17,203 nucleotides of DNA from Actinomycetota bacterium (GTDB taxonomy: Bacteria; Actinomycetota; Actinomycetes; S36-B12), in assembly GCA_010029945.1 (NCBI GenBank), contig RGQW01000016.1:1-17203 (forward strand), in the 5' to 3' direction. The translations under genes were made by a program, and so were the position numbers. The notes under the pieces are model-generated. The model did no database searches. It saw nothing but the letters and a program-made list of their open reading frames with translations, and was not told the DNA's origin. Of the stretch, positions 7,423 through 14,501 are shown piece by piece. Within the stretch, counting starts at the first letter, position 1. The number at the start of each line of letters is the position of its first letter.

Positions 7423-8126
7423 GTGCGTCTGAGGCGGCGGAGTCGTCCAACAAGAGCACGCTGAGCATTGGCGAGGTCCACAGTCTGCTCAAGCGTGACT
7501 TTCCCGATGTCACCATCAGCAAGATTCGATTTTTGGAAACCGAAGGTCTTGTCATTCCTGCGCGAACTGCGAGCGGTTATCGACGATTCACCGACGATGA
7601 CGTACGACGATTGCGAGACGTCCTCACCCTTCAGCGTGACCAGTACCTGCCGCTGAAGGTCATCCGCGAGCAGCTTGATCACAACGCGGAGAACACGGTG
7701 ATCGCCGGTAGCGGAATGCGACCGGAGGACTTTCGACCCGGGGCGGGGCGGCTACGCCTGACGCGCGCTGAGCTGGCCGAGATGACGCAACTCGATGAGT
7801 CCTATGTGGCCGAACTCGAGGAGCTTGGGTTGGTGTGGGTGAGCCCAGCGGGTCACTACGACGAGGATGCCGCGACTATCTGCCAGCTTGCTGCTCGTTT
7901 GGCGGGATTCGGTTTCGAGGGCAGGCACATGCGCAGTTTCCGGGTCGTCGCGGATCGAGAGTCGGGGCTTATTGAGCAGATGGCGACACCTTTCGGCCGC
8001 ACCACGGGACGAGAGGGCGATTCCAAGGTTCGATCCCAGGAAGCGATCCGAGAAATCGCGGCCCTGTTCGTGCAATTGCACGCGTCGCTGCTGCGTGCCG
8101 AACTCACCCGATCGGGCAAGGCGTAA
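7419..8126 (+). CDS. MerR-family transcriptional regulator, FtsR (Rv1828) type
   Basis: A 235-residue regulator with an N-terminal winged helix-turn-helix. The MerR signature is LSIGEVHSLLKRDFPDVTISKIRFLE followed by GLVIPARTASGYRRFTDDDVRRL, where the arginine-rich wing is evident. A coiled dimerisation stretch follows (about 65-90), and a C-terminal region contains a second helical module (LTRAELAEMTQLDESYVAELEELGLV). Homologues next to garA/odhI include Rv1828 and the Corynebacterium glutamicum FtsR, which activates ftsZ; that role is known only for those relatives. The ATG at 7419 overlaps the FHA stop (ATGA), giving translational coupling. It has no metal- or thiol-binding cysteines, so it is not a classical MerR metal sensor. 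Confidence 0.9.
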   Translation: MSASEAAESSNKSTLSIGEVHSLLKRDFPDVTISKIRFLETEGLVIPARTASGYRRFTDDDVRRLRDVLTLQRDQYLPLKVIREQLDHNAENTVIAGSGMRPEDFRPGAGRLRLTRAELAEMTQLDESYVAELEELGLVWVSPAGHYDEDAATICQLAARLAGFGFEGRHMRSFRVVADRESGLIEQMATPFGRTTGREGDSKVRSQEAIREIAALFVQLHASLLRAELTRSGKA

Positions 8127-8196
8127 GACTGACCCTGACACCGGGGCAGTTGCGTGGACGGCCAGCCGGCTCAACATGCCTGCACCCGGGGCACCG

Positions 8197-8236
8197 GGAC
8201 GCGTACGGACGTGTCGGGACGTATCCGGACGATGGA
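8197..8236. repeat. Four tandem 10-bp repeats, GGACG core, between the MerR and nuclease genes
   Basis: The units are GGACGCGTAC, GGACGTGTCG, GGACGTATCC and GGACGATGGA, in exact 10-base register. The first three share GGACG-Y-R-T and the fourth keeps GGACG. They lie about 70 bases upstream of the nuclease gene and downstream of the MerR stop. The spacing of one DNA turn is what phased protein-binding sites show. Function is unknown. Confidence 0.6.
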
Positions 8237-8294
8237 CCTCACCCATTTCACTGAGAGCGTGACCGTGCGCGTATCGCCCGTGGCCAAGCGCGGT

Positions 8295-8300
8295 TACGCT
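8295..8300 (+). promoter_or_regulatory. Candidate -10 box TACGCT of a leaderless nuclease gene
   Basis: TACGCT matches TANNNT and ends six bases before the ATG at 8307, so a transcript starting at the ATG is likely. The gene has no clear ribosome binding site (GGAAG immediately adjacent is too close). Confidence 0.4.
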
Positions 8301-8306
8301 GGAAGC

Positions 8307-8795
8307 ATGATCGGTCTCGAGGTCGTCGGCGTCCGGATGGAGATGCCGTCGAACACCCCCATAGTCCTGCTCCGTGAGACCGACGGCGAGCGATACCTGC
8401 CCATTTGGGTTGGTGCCGTCGAAGCCACAGCGATCGCGTATGCCCAACAGGGGGTCGTGCCTCCGCGCCCCTTGACGCATGACCTCATGCTCGACCTGCT
8501 GGAAGCTGTGGACGCCCCTTTGCAGGAGGTGCGGATCACCGATCTCAGCGATGGTGTCTTCTACTCCATCATCGTGTTCACGTCCGGGCTCGAGGTATCA
8601 GCACGACCCTCAGATGCGATTGCCCTGGCTCTGCGCGCCGACGTCCCCATCGTGGGAGCAGAGGAAGTAGTGCAGGAGGCGGGGATCGAGATTCCCGACG
8701 AGGAAGAACCGGTGGAAGAGGACCAAGTGGAGCAGTTCCGGGCCTTCCTCGACGAGGTGTCACCGGAGGATTTCGGAGCACCCGGCCCATCCTGA
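8307..8795 (+). CDS. Bifunctional nuclease (BFN/DUF151) family protein, Rv1829 type
   Basis: A 162-residue cytoplasmic protein of the DUF151 family. Some members show RNase and DNase activity, but the actinobacterial members' physiological role is not established. Family hallmarks: the start MIGLEVVGVRMEMPSNTPIVLLRE, then RYLPIWVGAVEATAIA, PPRPLTHDLM and SARPSDAIALALRADVPI, with an acidic C-terminal tail (EEPVEEDQVEQFRAFLDEVSPEDF) typical of the actinobacterial branch. The ATG at 8307 aligns with the family N-terminus. The in-frame ATG at 8232 would add 25 unconserved residues and would read through the 10-bp repeats. The gene is flanked by two MerR regulators, as in the mycobacterial locus. 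The 180-base gap upstream contains the repeat array and a likely promoter. Confidence 0.9.
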   Translation: MIGLEVVGVRMEMPSNTPIVLLRETDGERYLPIWVGAVEATAIAYAQQGVVPPRPLTHDLMLDLLEAVDAPLQEVRITDLSDGVFYSIIVFTSGLEVSARPSDAIALALRADVPIVGAEEVVQEAGIEIPDEEEPVEEDQVEQFRAFLDEVSPEDFGAPGPS

Positions 8796-8930
8796 GCCTT
8801 CAGTTCACCTTGAGACTTACGTCGACAGTGCCGGGGCGTGTCGCATTGTTCGGCTGATCGACGCTCCCTACATTCTGAGCCATTGCTTCCCCCAATACAC
8901 CGATTCGCGTCTGCGTTATCGGGCCCGCAG

Positions 8931-8936
8931 TAGGGT
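8931..8936 (+). promoter_or_regulatory. Candidate -10 box TAGGGT before the second MerR gene
   Basis: TAGGGT lies about 22 bases upstream of the GTG at 8959 in the 163-base gap after the nuclease gene. It fits TANNNT. The rest of the gap shows no other clear signal. Confidence 0.3.
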
Positions 8937-8958
8937 GGAGCGGAGCGAGGAGGACGAC

Positions 8959-9543
8959 GTGACCGGTAGGCAGATGCCCGCGGAGACAGCGGACAGTGCT
9001 TCACACCAAGGGGCTCTGTTCGACGACGCGCAACTGCGACCCTTACCGGCGGACGCCGGGTACCGGGGACCCGTAGCGTGTGCCGCGGCCGGTATTACCT
9101 ATCGACAGTTGGACTACTGGGCGCGTACGGGCTTGGTGGCCCCGACAGTCAGGGGAGCGGCCGGCTCCGGTACCCAGCGCTTGTACAGCTTTCGCGACAT
9201 CTTGATCCTTCGCATCGTGAAGCGACTCATCGATACCGGTGTCTCCTTGCAAAACATTCGTGTCGCGGTAGACCATCTCGCTGCGCGGGAAGGGGAGGAC
9301 CTTGCGCGCATCACCTTGATGAGCGACGGCGCGAGCATTTATGAGTGCCGCAGTGCCGATGAAGTCGTCGATCTGGTCCGCGGAGGCCAGGGCGTTTTCG
9401 GAATCGCCGTCGGCAGCGTGTGGCGTGAGGTCGAGGGAACCTTGGCGACCCTTCCGGCCGAAGACCCCGATGGGCAGGACATTGCCCCGGCCGGCGTGAC
9501 CGACGAATTGGCGCAACGCCGCGCCCAACGGGCCGCGGGCTGA
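8959..9543 (+). CDS. MerR-family transcriptional regulator, Rv1830 type
   Basis: A 194-residue regulator. After about 40 variable residues the MerR helix-turn-helix reads GPVACAAAGITYRQLDYWARTGLVAPT, with a wing in GTQRLYSFRDILILRIVKRLIDTG. A helical dimerisation region (SLQNIRVAVDHLAA) and a C-terminal domain (DLVRGGQGVFGIAVGSVWREVEGTL) follow. The GTG at 8959 is preferred over the GTG at 8935 because GAGGAGG (8947-8953) stands five bases before it. The ligand is unknown. In mycobacteria the homologue lies between the nuclease and gcvB genes, as here. The glycine riboswitch begins about 40 bases after the stop, so the regulator is not under that switch. Confidence 0.88.
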   Translation: MTGRQMPAETADSASHQGALFDDAQLRPLPADAGYRGPVACAAAGITYRQLDYWARTGLVAPTVRGAAGSGTQRLYSFRDILILRIVKRLIDTGVSLQNIRVAVDHLAAREGEDLARITLMSDGASIYECRSADEVVDLVRGGQGVFGIAVGSVWREVEGTLATLPAEDPDGQDIAPAGVTDELAQRRAQRAAG

Positions 9544-9555
9544 GCGCTCGTCGGC

Positions 9556-9561
9556 TATGCT
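9556..9561 (+). promoter_or_regulatory. Candidate -10 box TATGCT for the riboswitch-gcvP transcript
   Basis: TATGCT, 13-18 bases after the MerR stop, would start transcription near 9568, shortly before the first aptamer. No strong -35 is visible. A small GGCTA/TAGCC inverted repeat (9553-9557 with 9566-9570) overlaps the box. Confidence 0.4.
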
Positions 9562-9579
9562 GGCGTAGCCGATAACCCC

Positions 9580-9772
9580 GTGCGGGAGAGAGTCGCTGCA
9601 CCGCCAGTGCAGAGGCCGCCGAAGGAGCAAGCGCCCCGTCAAACTCTCAGGCACAGGTACCGCGCGGGTAGGCGCCTCTGGAAAAGGGATGCGTCCCTAC
9701 CGACGGTGCAAGCCGCATTCGGGTGCGGTGAAGCTCTCAGGTCACGCTCTGCGTGGTCAACAGAGGGGGAGC
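9580..9772 (+). ncRNA. Tandem glycine riboswitch upstream of gcvP
   Basis: Two consecutive glycine aptamers. Aptamer I (about 9582-9664) has GCGGGAGAG, a perfect CTGCAC/GTGCAG hairpin (9596-9612), the conserved GCCGAAGGAGCAAGC, and ACTCTCAGGCACAGGTACCGC. Aptamer II (about 9666-9770) has an outer CCTCTG (9675-9680) pairing with CAGAGG (9761-9766), an AGGGA/TCCCT hairpin (9685-9698), GACGGTGCAAGC, a CCGCA/TGCGG hairpin (9713-9728), then AGCTCTCAGGT. All the family's conserved blocks are present in both halves, so ligand binding should be intact. Such tandem switches usually turn gcv genes on when glycine is plentiful. No terminator with a T-run follows, so control may act at translation (the gcvP ribosome binding site is about 30 bases after aptamer II). 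Confidence 0.93.
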
Positions 9773-9810
9773 AGTAGCAATGCTGTTCGCCCTCGACCTT
9801 GGAGAGTTTC

Positions 9811-12247
9811 ATGGCTTTCGAAGCCCGCCACATAGGACCAGATCACGCTGACCGCTCGGTCATGCTGAAATCTCTCGGATATTCCGACCTGGAGACGTTC
9901 ATCAAGGCCGTCGTACCGGCCGGGATCGCAGACTCCGGATCCATGGGCGTACCCGCCGCCGTCGGCGAGAGCCAGGCCTTGGCCGAACTGCAGTCCCGTA
10001 TGGCCGCCATGGAACTACCCACGTCGATGATCGGCCTGGGCTACCACGGCACGGTGATCCCCGAAGTGATCAAGCGCGGAATTCTCCTTAACCCCGGCTG
10101 GTACACCGCCTACACGCCCGGTAGGCGTCGAGATTGTCGAGTTCGATCCCGCACAGGGTCTGGTCGAGGGCGAACTATCGGGCGTCGTGCTGGCGTACCC
10201 GGCTTCCGCCGGGCAGATCGTCGACCCGCGCGCGGTTCTGTCGGAAGCAAAGGATCGGGGAGCCCTCGTGGTGATGGATGCGGATCCACTGGCCCTGACG
10301 CTCCTGCGCTCACCCGGGGCGCTCGGCGCAGACATTGCTGTCGGATCCATGCAGCGATACGGCGTCCCGATGGCCTTCGGTGGCCCACACGCCGGCTACA
10401 TCGCGGTGAGATCGGGTCTGGAGCGTTCACTGCCGGGCCGATTGGTGGGGGTCAGCGTGGATGCGGACGGACGGCCGGCTTATCGCTTGGCCTTGCAAAC
10501 GCGCGAACAGCACATCCGCCGGGAGAAGGCGACCAGCAACATTTGCACGGCGCAGGTCCTGCTTGCGGTGCTGGCCAGCATGTATGCGGTGTATCACGGG
10601 CCTGAGGGGCTGCGGGGTATCGCTCGACGCCTCAACCACCTAGCCGAAAGGTTCCGATCCGGGGCTCGTGACGGCGGTCTGTCTCCACAGGAAGGCCTGA
10701 TTTTCGACACCGTGGCGCTGCACGTACCTGGCGCGGCACAGACTTTCGTCGACACAGCGGGCACTGCTGGTATCAACGTGCGGATTGTCGATGCAGACAC
10801 GGTCAGCGTCACCCTGGACGAAACGACGACAGAAGACCAGGCCCGCGCACTCGCTGAGGCGTGGGGGTTCGAGCTGGTCGATGTCGCAGAGGGCGAGCGG
10901 CCGGGCGAACTGACCCGCGAGGACGAATTGCTCCCGTATCCGGTCTTCCACCAGTACCGCTCGGAGACATCGCTCATGCGCTATATGATCACCGAGTTGG
11001 AAGAATGGCTCGCGGGGATCACCGGATACGACGAAGTCTCCGTGCAGCCGAACGCCGGATCTCAAGGGGAGTTCGCCGGCCTGATGGCCATTCGGGCGTA
11101 TCACCGCGCTAACGGTGACGCTCAGCGCACCGTGTGCTTGATTCCTAGCAGCGCGCATGGCACCAACGCAGCCAGCGCCGTCATGGCGGGTATGCAGGTC
11201 GTCGTCGTTGCGTGCGATGAGTCCGGCGATGTCGACCTGACGGACCTAGAGTCGAAGATCACCGAACATCGGGAGAATCTGGCCGCTCTCATGATCACGT
11301 ATCCCTCCACCCACGGCGTCTTCGAAGAAGCGGTGGGGGAGATCTGCGCGCGAGTTCATGAGGCCGGCGGCCAGGTGTACGTCGACGGTGCCAACCTAAA
11401 CGCGTTGGTGGGCTTGGCAAAACCGGGTGCCTTTGGTGCGGATGTTTCGCACCTCAACCTGCACAAGACGTTCGCTATTCCGCATGGCGGCGGGGGCCCT
11501 GGAGTAGGGCCCATCGGGGTGCGGGCACACCTCGCACCATTCCTTCCCAGCCATCCTCTGCGACCGGACGCAGGACCGGCTGGTCGGGGATATGCGGACG
11601 GGGGAATGGGGCCGGTCAGCGGTGCGCCGTGGGGGAGCGCCGGCATTCTTCCGATCCCGTGGATGTACATCCGCATGATGGGTGAGGAAGGACTGCGCGA
11701 GGCCACCAGCGTGGCAATCCTGTCAGCGAACTACATCGCTCATCGACTCGGAGAGCACTACCCGATCTTGTATACGGCAGCCAATGGCACCGTCGCTCAC
11801 GAGTGCATCGTGGATATTCGACCAGTGACCGCAGCCAGTGGCATCAGCGTGGACGACATTGCCAAGCGCTTAATGGACTACGGCTTCCACGCGCCCACCA
11901 TGTCCTTCCCGGTAGCGGGCACGCTCATGATCGAGCCGACGGAAAGCGAGAACGTTGACGAGATTGACCGATTCTGTGACGCGATGATTGCCATCAAGGG
12001 CGAAATCGACGCGGTTCGGACAGGGGAGTGGCCGGCAGATGACAATCCGCTGATCCATGCTCCCCACACGGCCGATTGCCTGATTGGCGAATGGCAGCAC
12101 GCGTACCCGGCTCGGATGGCAGCGTTTCCTGTCAGCGGCATGGAAGCCGGCAAATACTGGCCGCCCGTGCGACGCATCGACGGTGCGTACGGTGATCGCA
12201 ATCTCGTCTGTTCGTGTCCTCGCCCGGAGGAACTAGTCACATCCTGA
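9811..12247 (+). pseudogene. gcvP: Glycine dehydrogenase (decarboxylating) P protein, broken by two internal deletions and a frame change
   Basis: PLP-dependent P protein of the glycine cleavage system, which decarboxylates glycine and passes the aminomethyl group to GcvH. The start is ATG 9811 with GGAGAG at 9801-9806. Residues up to GWYTAYTP (base 10119) align with GcvP in frame 1. Homology then resumes in frame 2 at 10121 with VGVEIVEFD. About 80 residues (the YQPEISQGRLEALLNFQ-type block and what follows) are absent, and the lost length is 2 modulo 3. A second, in-frame loss of about 56 residues lies at about 10987, between MRYM and ITELEEWL, and removes the GSCTMKLN motif. The rest is uninterrupted to TGA 12247, including the PLP lysine codon at 11465-11467 (HLNLHKTF), GGGGPGVGPIG and FHAPTMSFPVAGTL. 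Total about 812 residues against about 945 for intact relatives; adding back the two gaps restores the usual size. A GTG at 10187 could begin a 686-residue product but has no support as a start. This is either real decay or an assembly or sequencing error. Confidence 0.85.
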
Positions 12248-12739
12248 ATCTGGTCGACGTAGCCGAAGAACTATGCACTCATCTGCGCCGAAGGTTCGTG
12301 GGCCGATGACCTCGAACCCGAGGTGTTGATAGAACGAGATAGCTCCTTCGTTCTCCGCGAGCGGATCGATGAGAATCGTATGGGCGTTGTGCACGTGAAA
12401 ACACCGATCGATGGCGTGCTCCATCATCACGGAGCCGTACCCCTTGCGCAGTTGTGCGGCATCGGCAATCCAGATGTCGATCGCATAGGTGCCGGGGGAG
12501 ACCTCACCCCAATATCCCGACGGGTCTGCGGCCGCGTCGAGAACAACGACCACACCCATCGGCGACGAGGTCGCGCGCAGGTCGCTGACCCACACTTCTT
12601 GCCAAGTCGCTTCAACTTCGCGCGGCCAGTCCCACGGCTGGTCAGTTCCGAGATTCGGCAGAACGTGCGGAGCCTTCGACATCACGTCGAGCAGCTCGAC
12701 GTCATCCCTCGAGGCACGTCGAAACGTCAGCTCCTTCAC
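12233..12739 (-). CDS. GNAT-family N-acetyltransferase (resembles AAC(6')-like acetyltransferases)
   Basis: A 168-residue acyl-CoA N-acyltransferase. The acetyl-CoA pyrophosphate-binding motif A appears as QLRKGYGSVMMEHAI after the strand AIDIWIAD; the following IDPLAENEGAISFYQHLGFEVIGPRTF is the motif B region and closely resembles aminoglycoside 6'-N-acetyltransferase-like proteins. That resemblance alone does not show drug resistance; the natural substrate is unknown. The start is a GTG at 12739 with GAAAGG a few bases upstream on the minus strand. It is convergent with gcvP and the two coding regions overlap by 15 bases at the 3' ends (12233-12247). It is divergent from argG across a 300-base gap. 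Confidence 0.88.
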   Translation of the reverse strand: MKELTFRRASRDDVELLDVMSKAPHVLPNLGTDQPWDWPREVEATWQEVWVSDLRATSSPMGVVVVLDAAADPSGYWGEVSPGTYAIDIWIADAAQLRKGYGSVMMEHAIDRCFHVHNAHTILIDPLAENEGAISFYQHLGFEVIGPRTFGADECIVLRLRRPDSGCD

Positions 12740-12897
12740 GAACGAAACCTTTCACGACACTCTTGGACGATCTCGCACCAACGCCCTCTCGGTGGCTGTT
12801 GCGGACACGAGGGCGAAGCGACTCACTGGGGAGCCCACCTAGACGTCATCATGCTCAACCCGTTGCCTGGTCCCGTTCACAACGGAAGTTAACCGAC

Positions 12898-12911
12898 ATA
12901 ATGTGCATTAT
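12898..12911. promoter_or_regulatory. Perfect 14-base palindrome ATAATG-TG-CATTAT, possible operator
   Basis: The arms ATAATG and CATTAT are exactly complementary around a TG centre. It is AT-rich within GC-rich DNA and lies about 130 bases upstream of argG. CATAAT on the plus strand and GATAAT on the minus strand within it also resemble -10 boxes. Size and composition are compatible with an ArgR-type operator, but this is a guess. Confidence 0.4.
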
Positions 12912-12925
12912 CGGTGTATTGCATG

Positions 12926-12957
12926 GGGAAAGCCGCCGCGGCGGTAAGGCATTTCCC
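12926..12957 (+). other. Stem-loop candidate in the argG leader
   Basis: GGGAAA (12926-12931) pairs with TTTCCC (12952-12957) and encloses the palindrome CCGCCGCGGCGG (12933-12944), which is able to form its own hairpin. No T-run follows, so it is not a typical terminator. Confidence 0.3.
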
Positions 12958-13028
12958 TCAACCCACGATGTCCACCATCGACTCCGTGCCAGCGGTGTTC
13001 CGCAGATGGTGTGAGGGGCGCGAGGTTC

Positions 13029-13034
13029 TAGGCT
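13029..13034 (+). promoter_or_regulatory. Candidate -10 box TAGGCT for leaderless argG
   Basis: TAGGCT ends seven bases before the argG GTG at 13042, the spacing expected for a leaderless transcript. The nearest purine-rich stretch (GCGAGG, 13020-13025) is too far for a good ribosome binding site, which supports a leaderless start. Confidence 0.4.
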
Positions 13035-13041
13035 GTGCGCT

Positions 13042-14478
13042 GTGTCCAAAGTCCTCGCGCAACTTCCGGTCGGTGAACGGGTAGGAATTGCGTTCTCCGG
13101 TGGTCTCGATACATCGGTCGCGGTGGCGTGGATGAGGGAAAAGGGAGCCGTCCCGTTCACCTACACGGCCGACATTGGCCAGTACGACGAGCCGGACATT
13201 GCCTCGGTGCCGAGTCGAGCCGGCCAGTACGGCGCGGAGGCAGCGCGACTTGTTGACTGCACGGGACCGCTTGTGGAAGAGGGCTTGGCAGCCATCGCCT
13301 GTGGGGCCTTTCACATCCGCTCCGGAGGCAGGCAGTACTTCAACACCACACCGCTGGGCCGAGCAGTGACCGGCACCATGCTGGTGCGGGCGATGGCGGA
13401 CGACGACGTCTCCATCTGGGGCGACGGGTCCACTTATAAGGGCAACGACATCGAGCGCTTCTATCGCTATGGCCTGATGGCCAATCCGGCACTGCGGATT
13501 TACAAGCCTTGGCTGGACGAGGCCTTCGTGCAGGAACTCGGAGGCCGAGCCGAAATGAGCTCGTGGCTGTCTGCGCGAGACCTGCCGTATCGGGACTCTG
13601 CCGAAAAGGCCTACTCGACCGACGCGAATATTTGGGGTGCTACGCACGAGGCAAAGACACTCGAGCATCTCGACGTGTCCTTGGAAACAGTCGAACCGAT
13701 CATGGGTGTGCGTTTCTGGGATCCATCGGTGACTATCGACACCGAGGACGTGTCGGTGACCTTCGAGCATGGTCGACCGGTCACGATCGGGGATCGCACG
13801 TTCGACTCCCCCGTCGACCTTGTGCGAGAGGCAAACGCGATCGGTGGCCGGCATGGACTCGGCATGGCGGATCAAATCGAAAATCGAATCATCGAAGCAA
13901 AGAGTCGGGGGATTTACGAAGCACCCGGAATGGCTTTGCTGTTTATCGCGTACGAAAGATTGGTGAGCGCGATTCACAACGAGGACACGATCGCGAATTA
14001 CCACCTTGAGGGTCGTCGACTCGGGCGGCTGCTATATGAGGGGCGCTGGCTGGATCCGCAGGCACTGATGTTGCGCGAGTCGCTACAGAAGTGGGTGGCG
14101 AGTGCCATCACCGGCACCGTGACGCTTCGTCTTCGCCGCGGTGATGACTACACCATCATCGACACCAGCGGACCCATGTTCAGCTACCACCCGGATCGTT
14201 TGAGTATGGAGCGCACCGAGGAAGCGGCGTTCGGGCCGGACGACCGGATCGGCCAGCTGACCATGCGCAATCTCGACATCTCTGATTCGCGGGCCAAGTT
14301 GGAAATGTATGCCGGAAGTGGAACCCTTCGCCAGGCGCACATTCAATTGATGGGTGACATCACCCCCGGTATCGCCGGGCGAATCGCTGACCGCGAATCC
14401 ACGACTGACGACGTTGCCACCGAACGCGAACGGGACGAAGCCATGGACCGTGCGGCCTTCGATGCCGGCGCCGACTGA
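13042..14478 (+). CDS. argG: Argininosuccinate synthase
   Basis: Joins citrulline and aspartate using ATP to give argininosuccinate, the penultimate step of arginine synthesis. The 478-residue protein is of the long Escherichia coli type (447 residues), not the shorter form usual in many bacteria. Landmarks: the ATP-pyrophosphatase P-loop FSGGLDTSVA near residue 20, GAFHIRSGGRQYFNTTPLGRAVTGTML, WGDGSTYKGNDIERFYRYGL, EKAYSTDANIWGATHEAKTLE, GGRHGLGMADQIENRIIEAKSRGIYEAPGMALL and DRIGQLTMRNLDI. It is complete, with about 30 extra charged residues at the C-terminus. The GTG at 13042 aligns with the E. coli N-terminus. argH and the other arg genes are not nearby, so the gene stands alone. The upstream region contains a palindrome and a short reading frame that may be regulatory. 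Confidence 0.96.
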   Translation: MSKVLAQLPVGERVGIAFSGGLDTSVAVAWMREKGAVPFTYTADIGQYDEPDIASVPSRAGQYGAEAARLVDCTGPLVEEGLAAIACGAFHIRSGGRQYFNTTPLGRAVTGTMLVRAMADDDVSIWGDGSTYKGNDIERFYRYGLMANPALRIYKPWLDEAFVQELGGRAEMSSWLSARDLPYRDSAEKAYSTDANIWGATHEAKTLEHLDVSLETVEPIMGVRFWDPSVTIDTEDVSVTFEHGRPVTIGDRTFDSPVDLVREANAIGGRHGLGMADQIENRIIEAKSRGIYEAPGMALLFIAYERLVSAIHNEDTIANYHLEGRRLGRLLYEGRWLDPQALMLRESLQKWVASAITGTVTLRLRRGDDYTIIDTSGPMFSYHPDRLSMERTEEAAFGPDDRIGQLTMRNLDISDSRAKLEMYAGSGTLRQAHIQLMGDITPGIAGRIADRESTTDDVATERERDEAMDRAAFDAGAD

Positions 14479-14501
14479 TCAGTGCATGAAATACTGCAGT
14501 C

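Larger units (their letters stand above)
12740..13041. promoter_or_regulatory. 302-base divergent intergenic region before argG and the GNAT gene
   Basis: No convincing gene is visible. It contains a 14-base palindrome ATAATGTGCATTAT (12898-12911), a GC-rich 12-base palindrome CCGCCGCGGCGG (12933-12944) inside a GGGAAA/TTTCCC stem (12926-12957), a 37-codon reading frame (12901-13014) and a TAGGCT box (13029-13034) next to the argG start. Bases 12754-12890 show nothing recognisable. Confidence 0.5.

Noticed and set aside
8154..8306. Longer nuclease gene starting upstream of the 10-bp repeats
   Set aside because: The added residues are not part of the family and the repeats would be forced into coding sequence; the ATG at 8307 matches the family N-terminus.
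10187..12247. GTG 10187 as the true start of an independent, shorter P protein
   Set aside because: The frame is in homology from 10121, upstream of this codon, and there is no ribosome binding site; it is the continuation of gcvP after the frame change.
12233..12739. Calling the GNAT gene an aminoglycoside resistance gene
   Set aside because: The resemblance is to the broad AAC(6')-like family; chromosomal members with other substrates are common and nothing nearby suggests a resistance cassette.
12901..12945. MCIIGVLHG as the start of a class II glutamine amidotransferase (compare MCGIIGV of asparagine synthase)
   Set aside because: The similarity is limited to about eight residues, the conserved Gly after Cys is missing, and the frame ends after 37 codons.
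12958..14004. A 348-codon minus-strand reading frame opposite argG
   Set aside because: argG on the plus strand is conserved along its whole length; the antisense frame has no family features.
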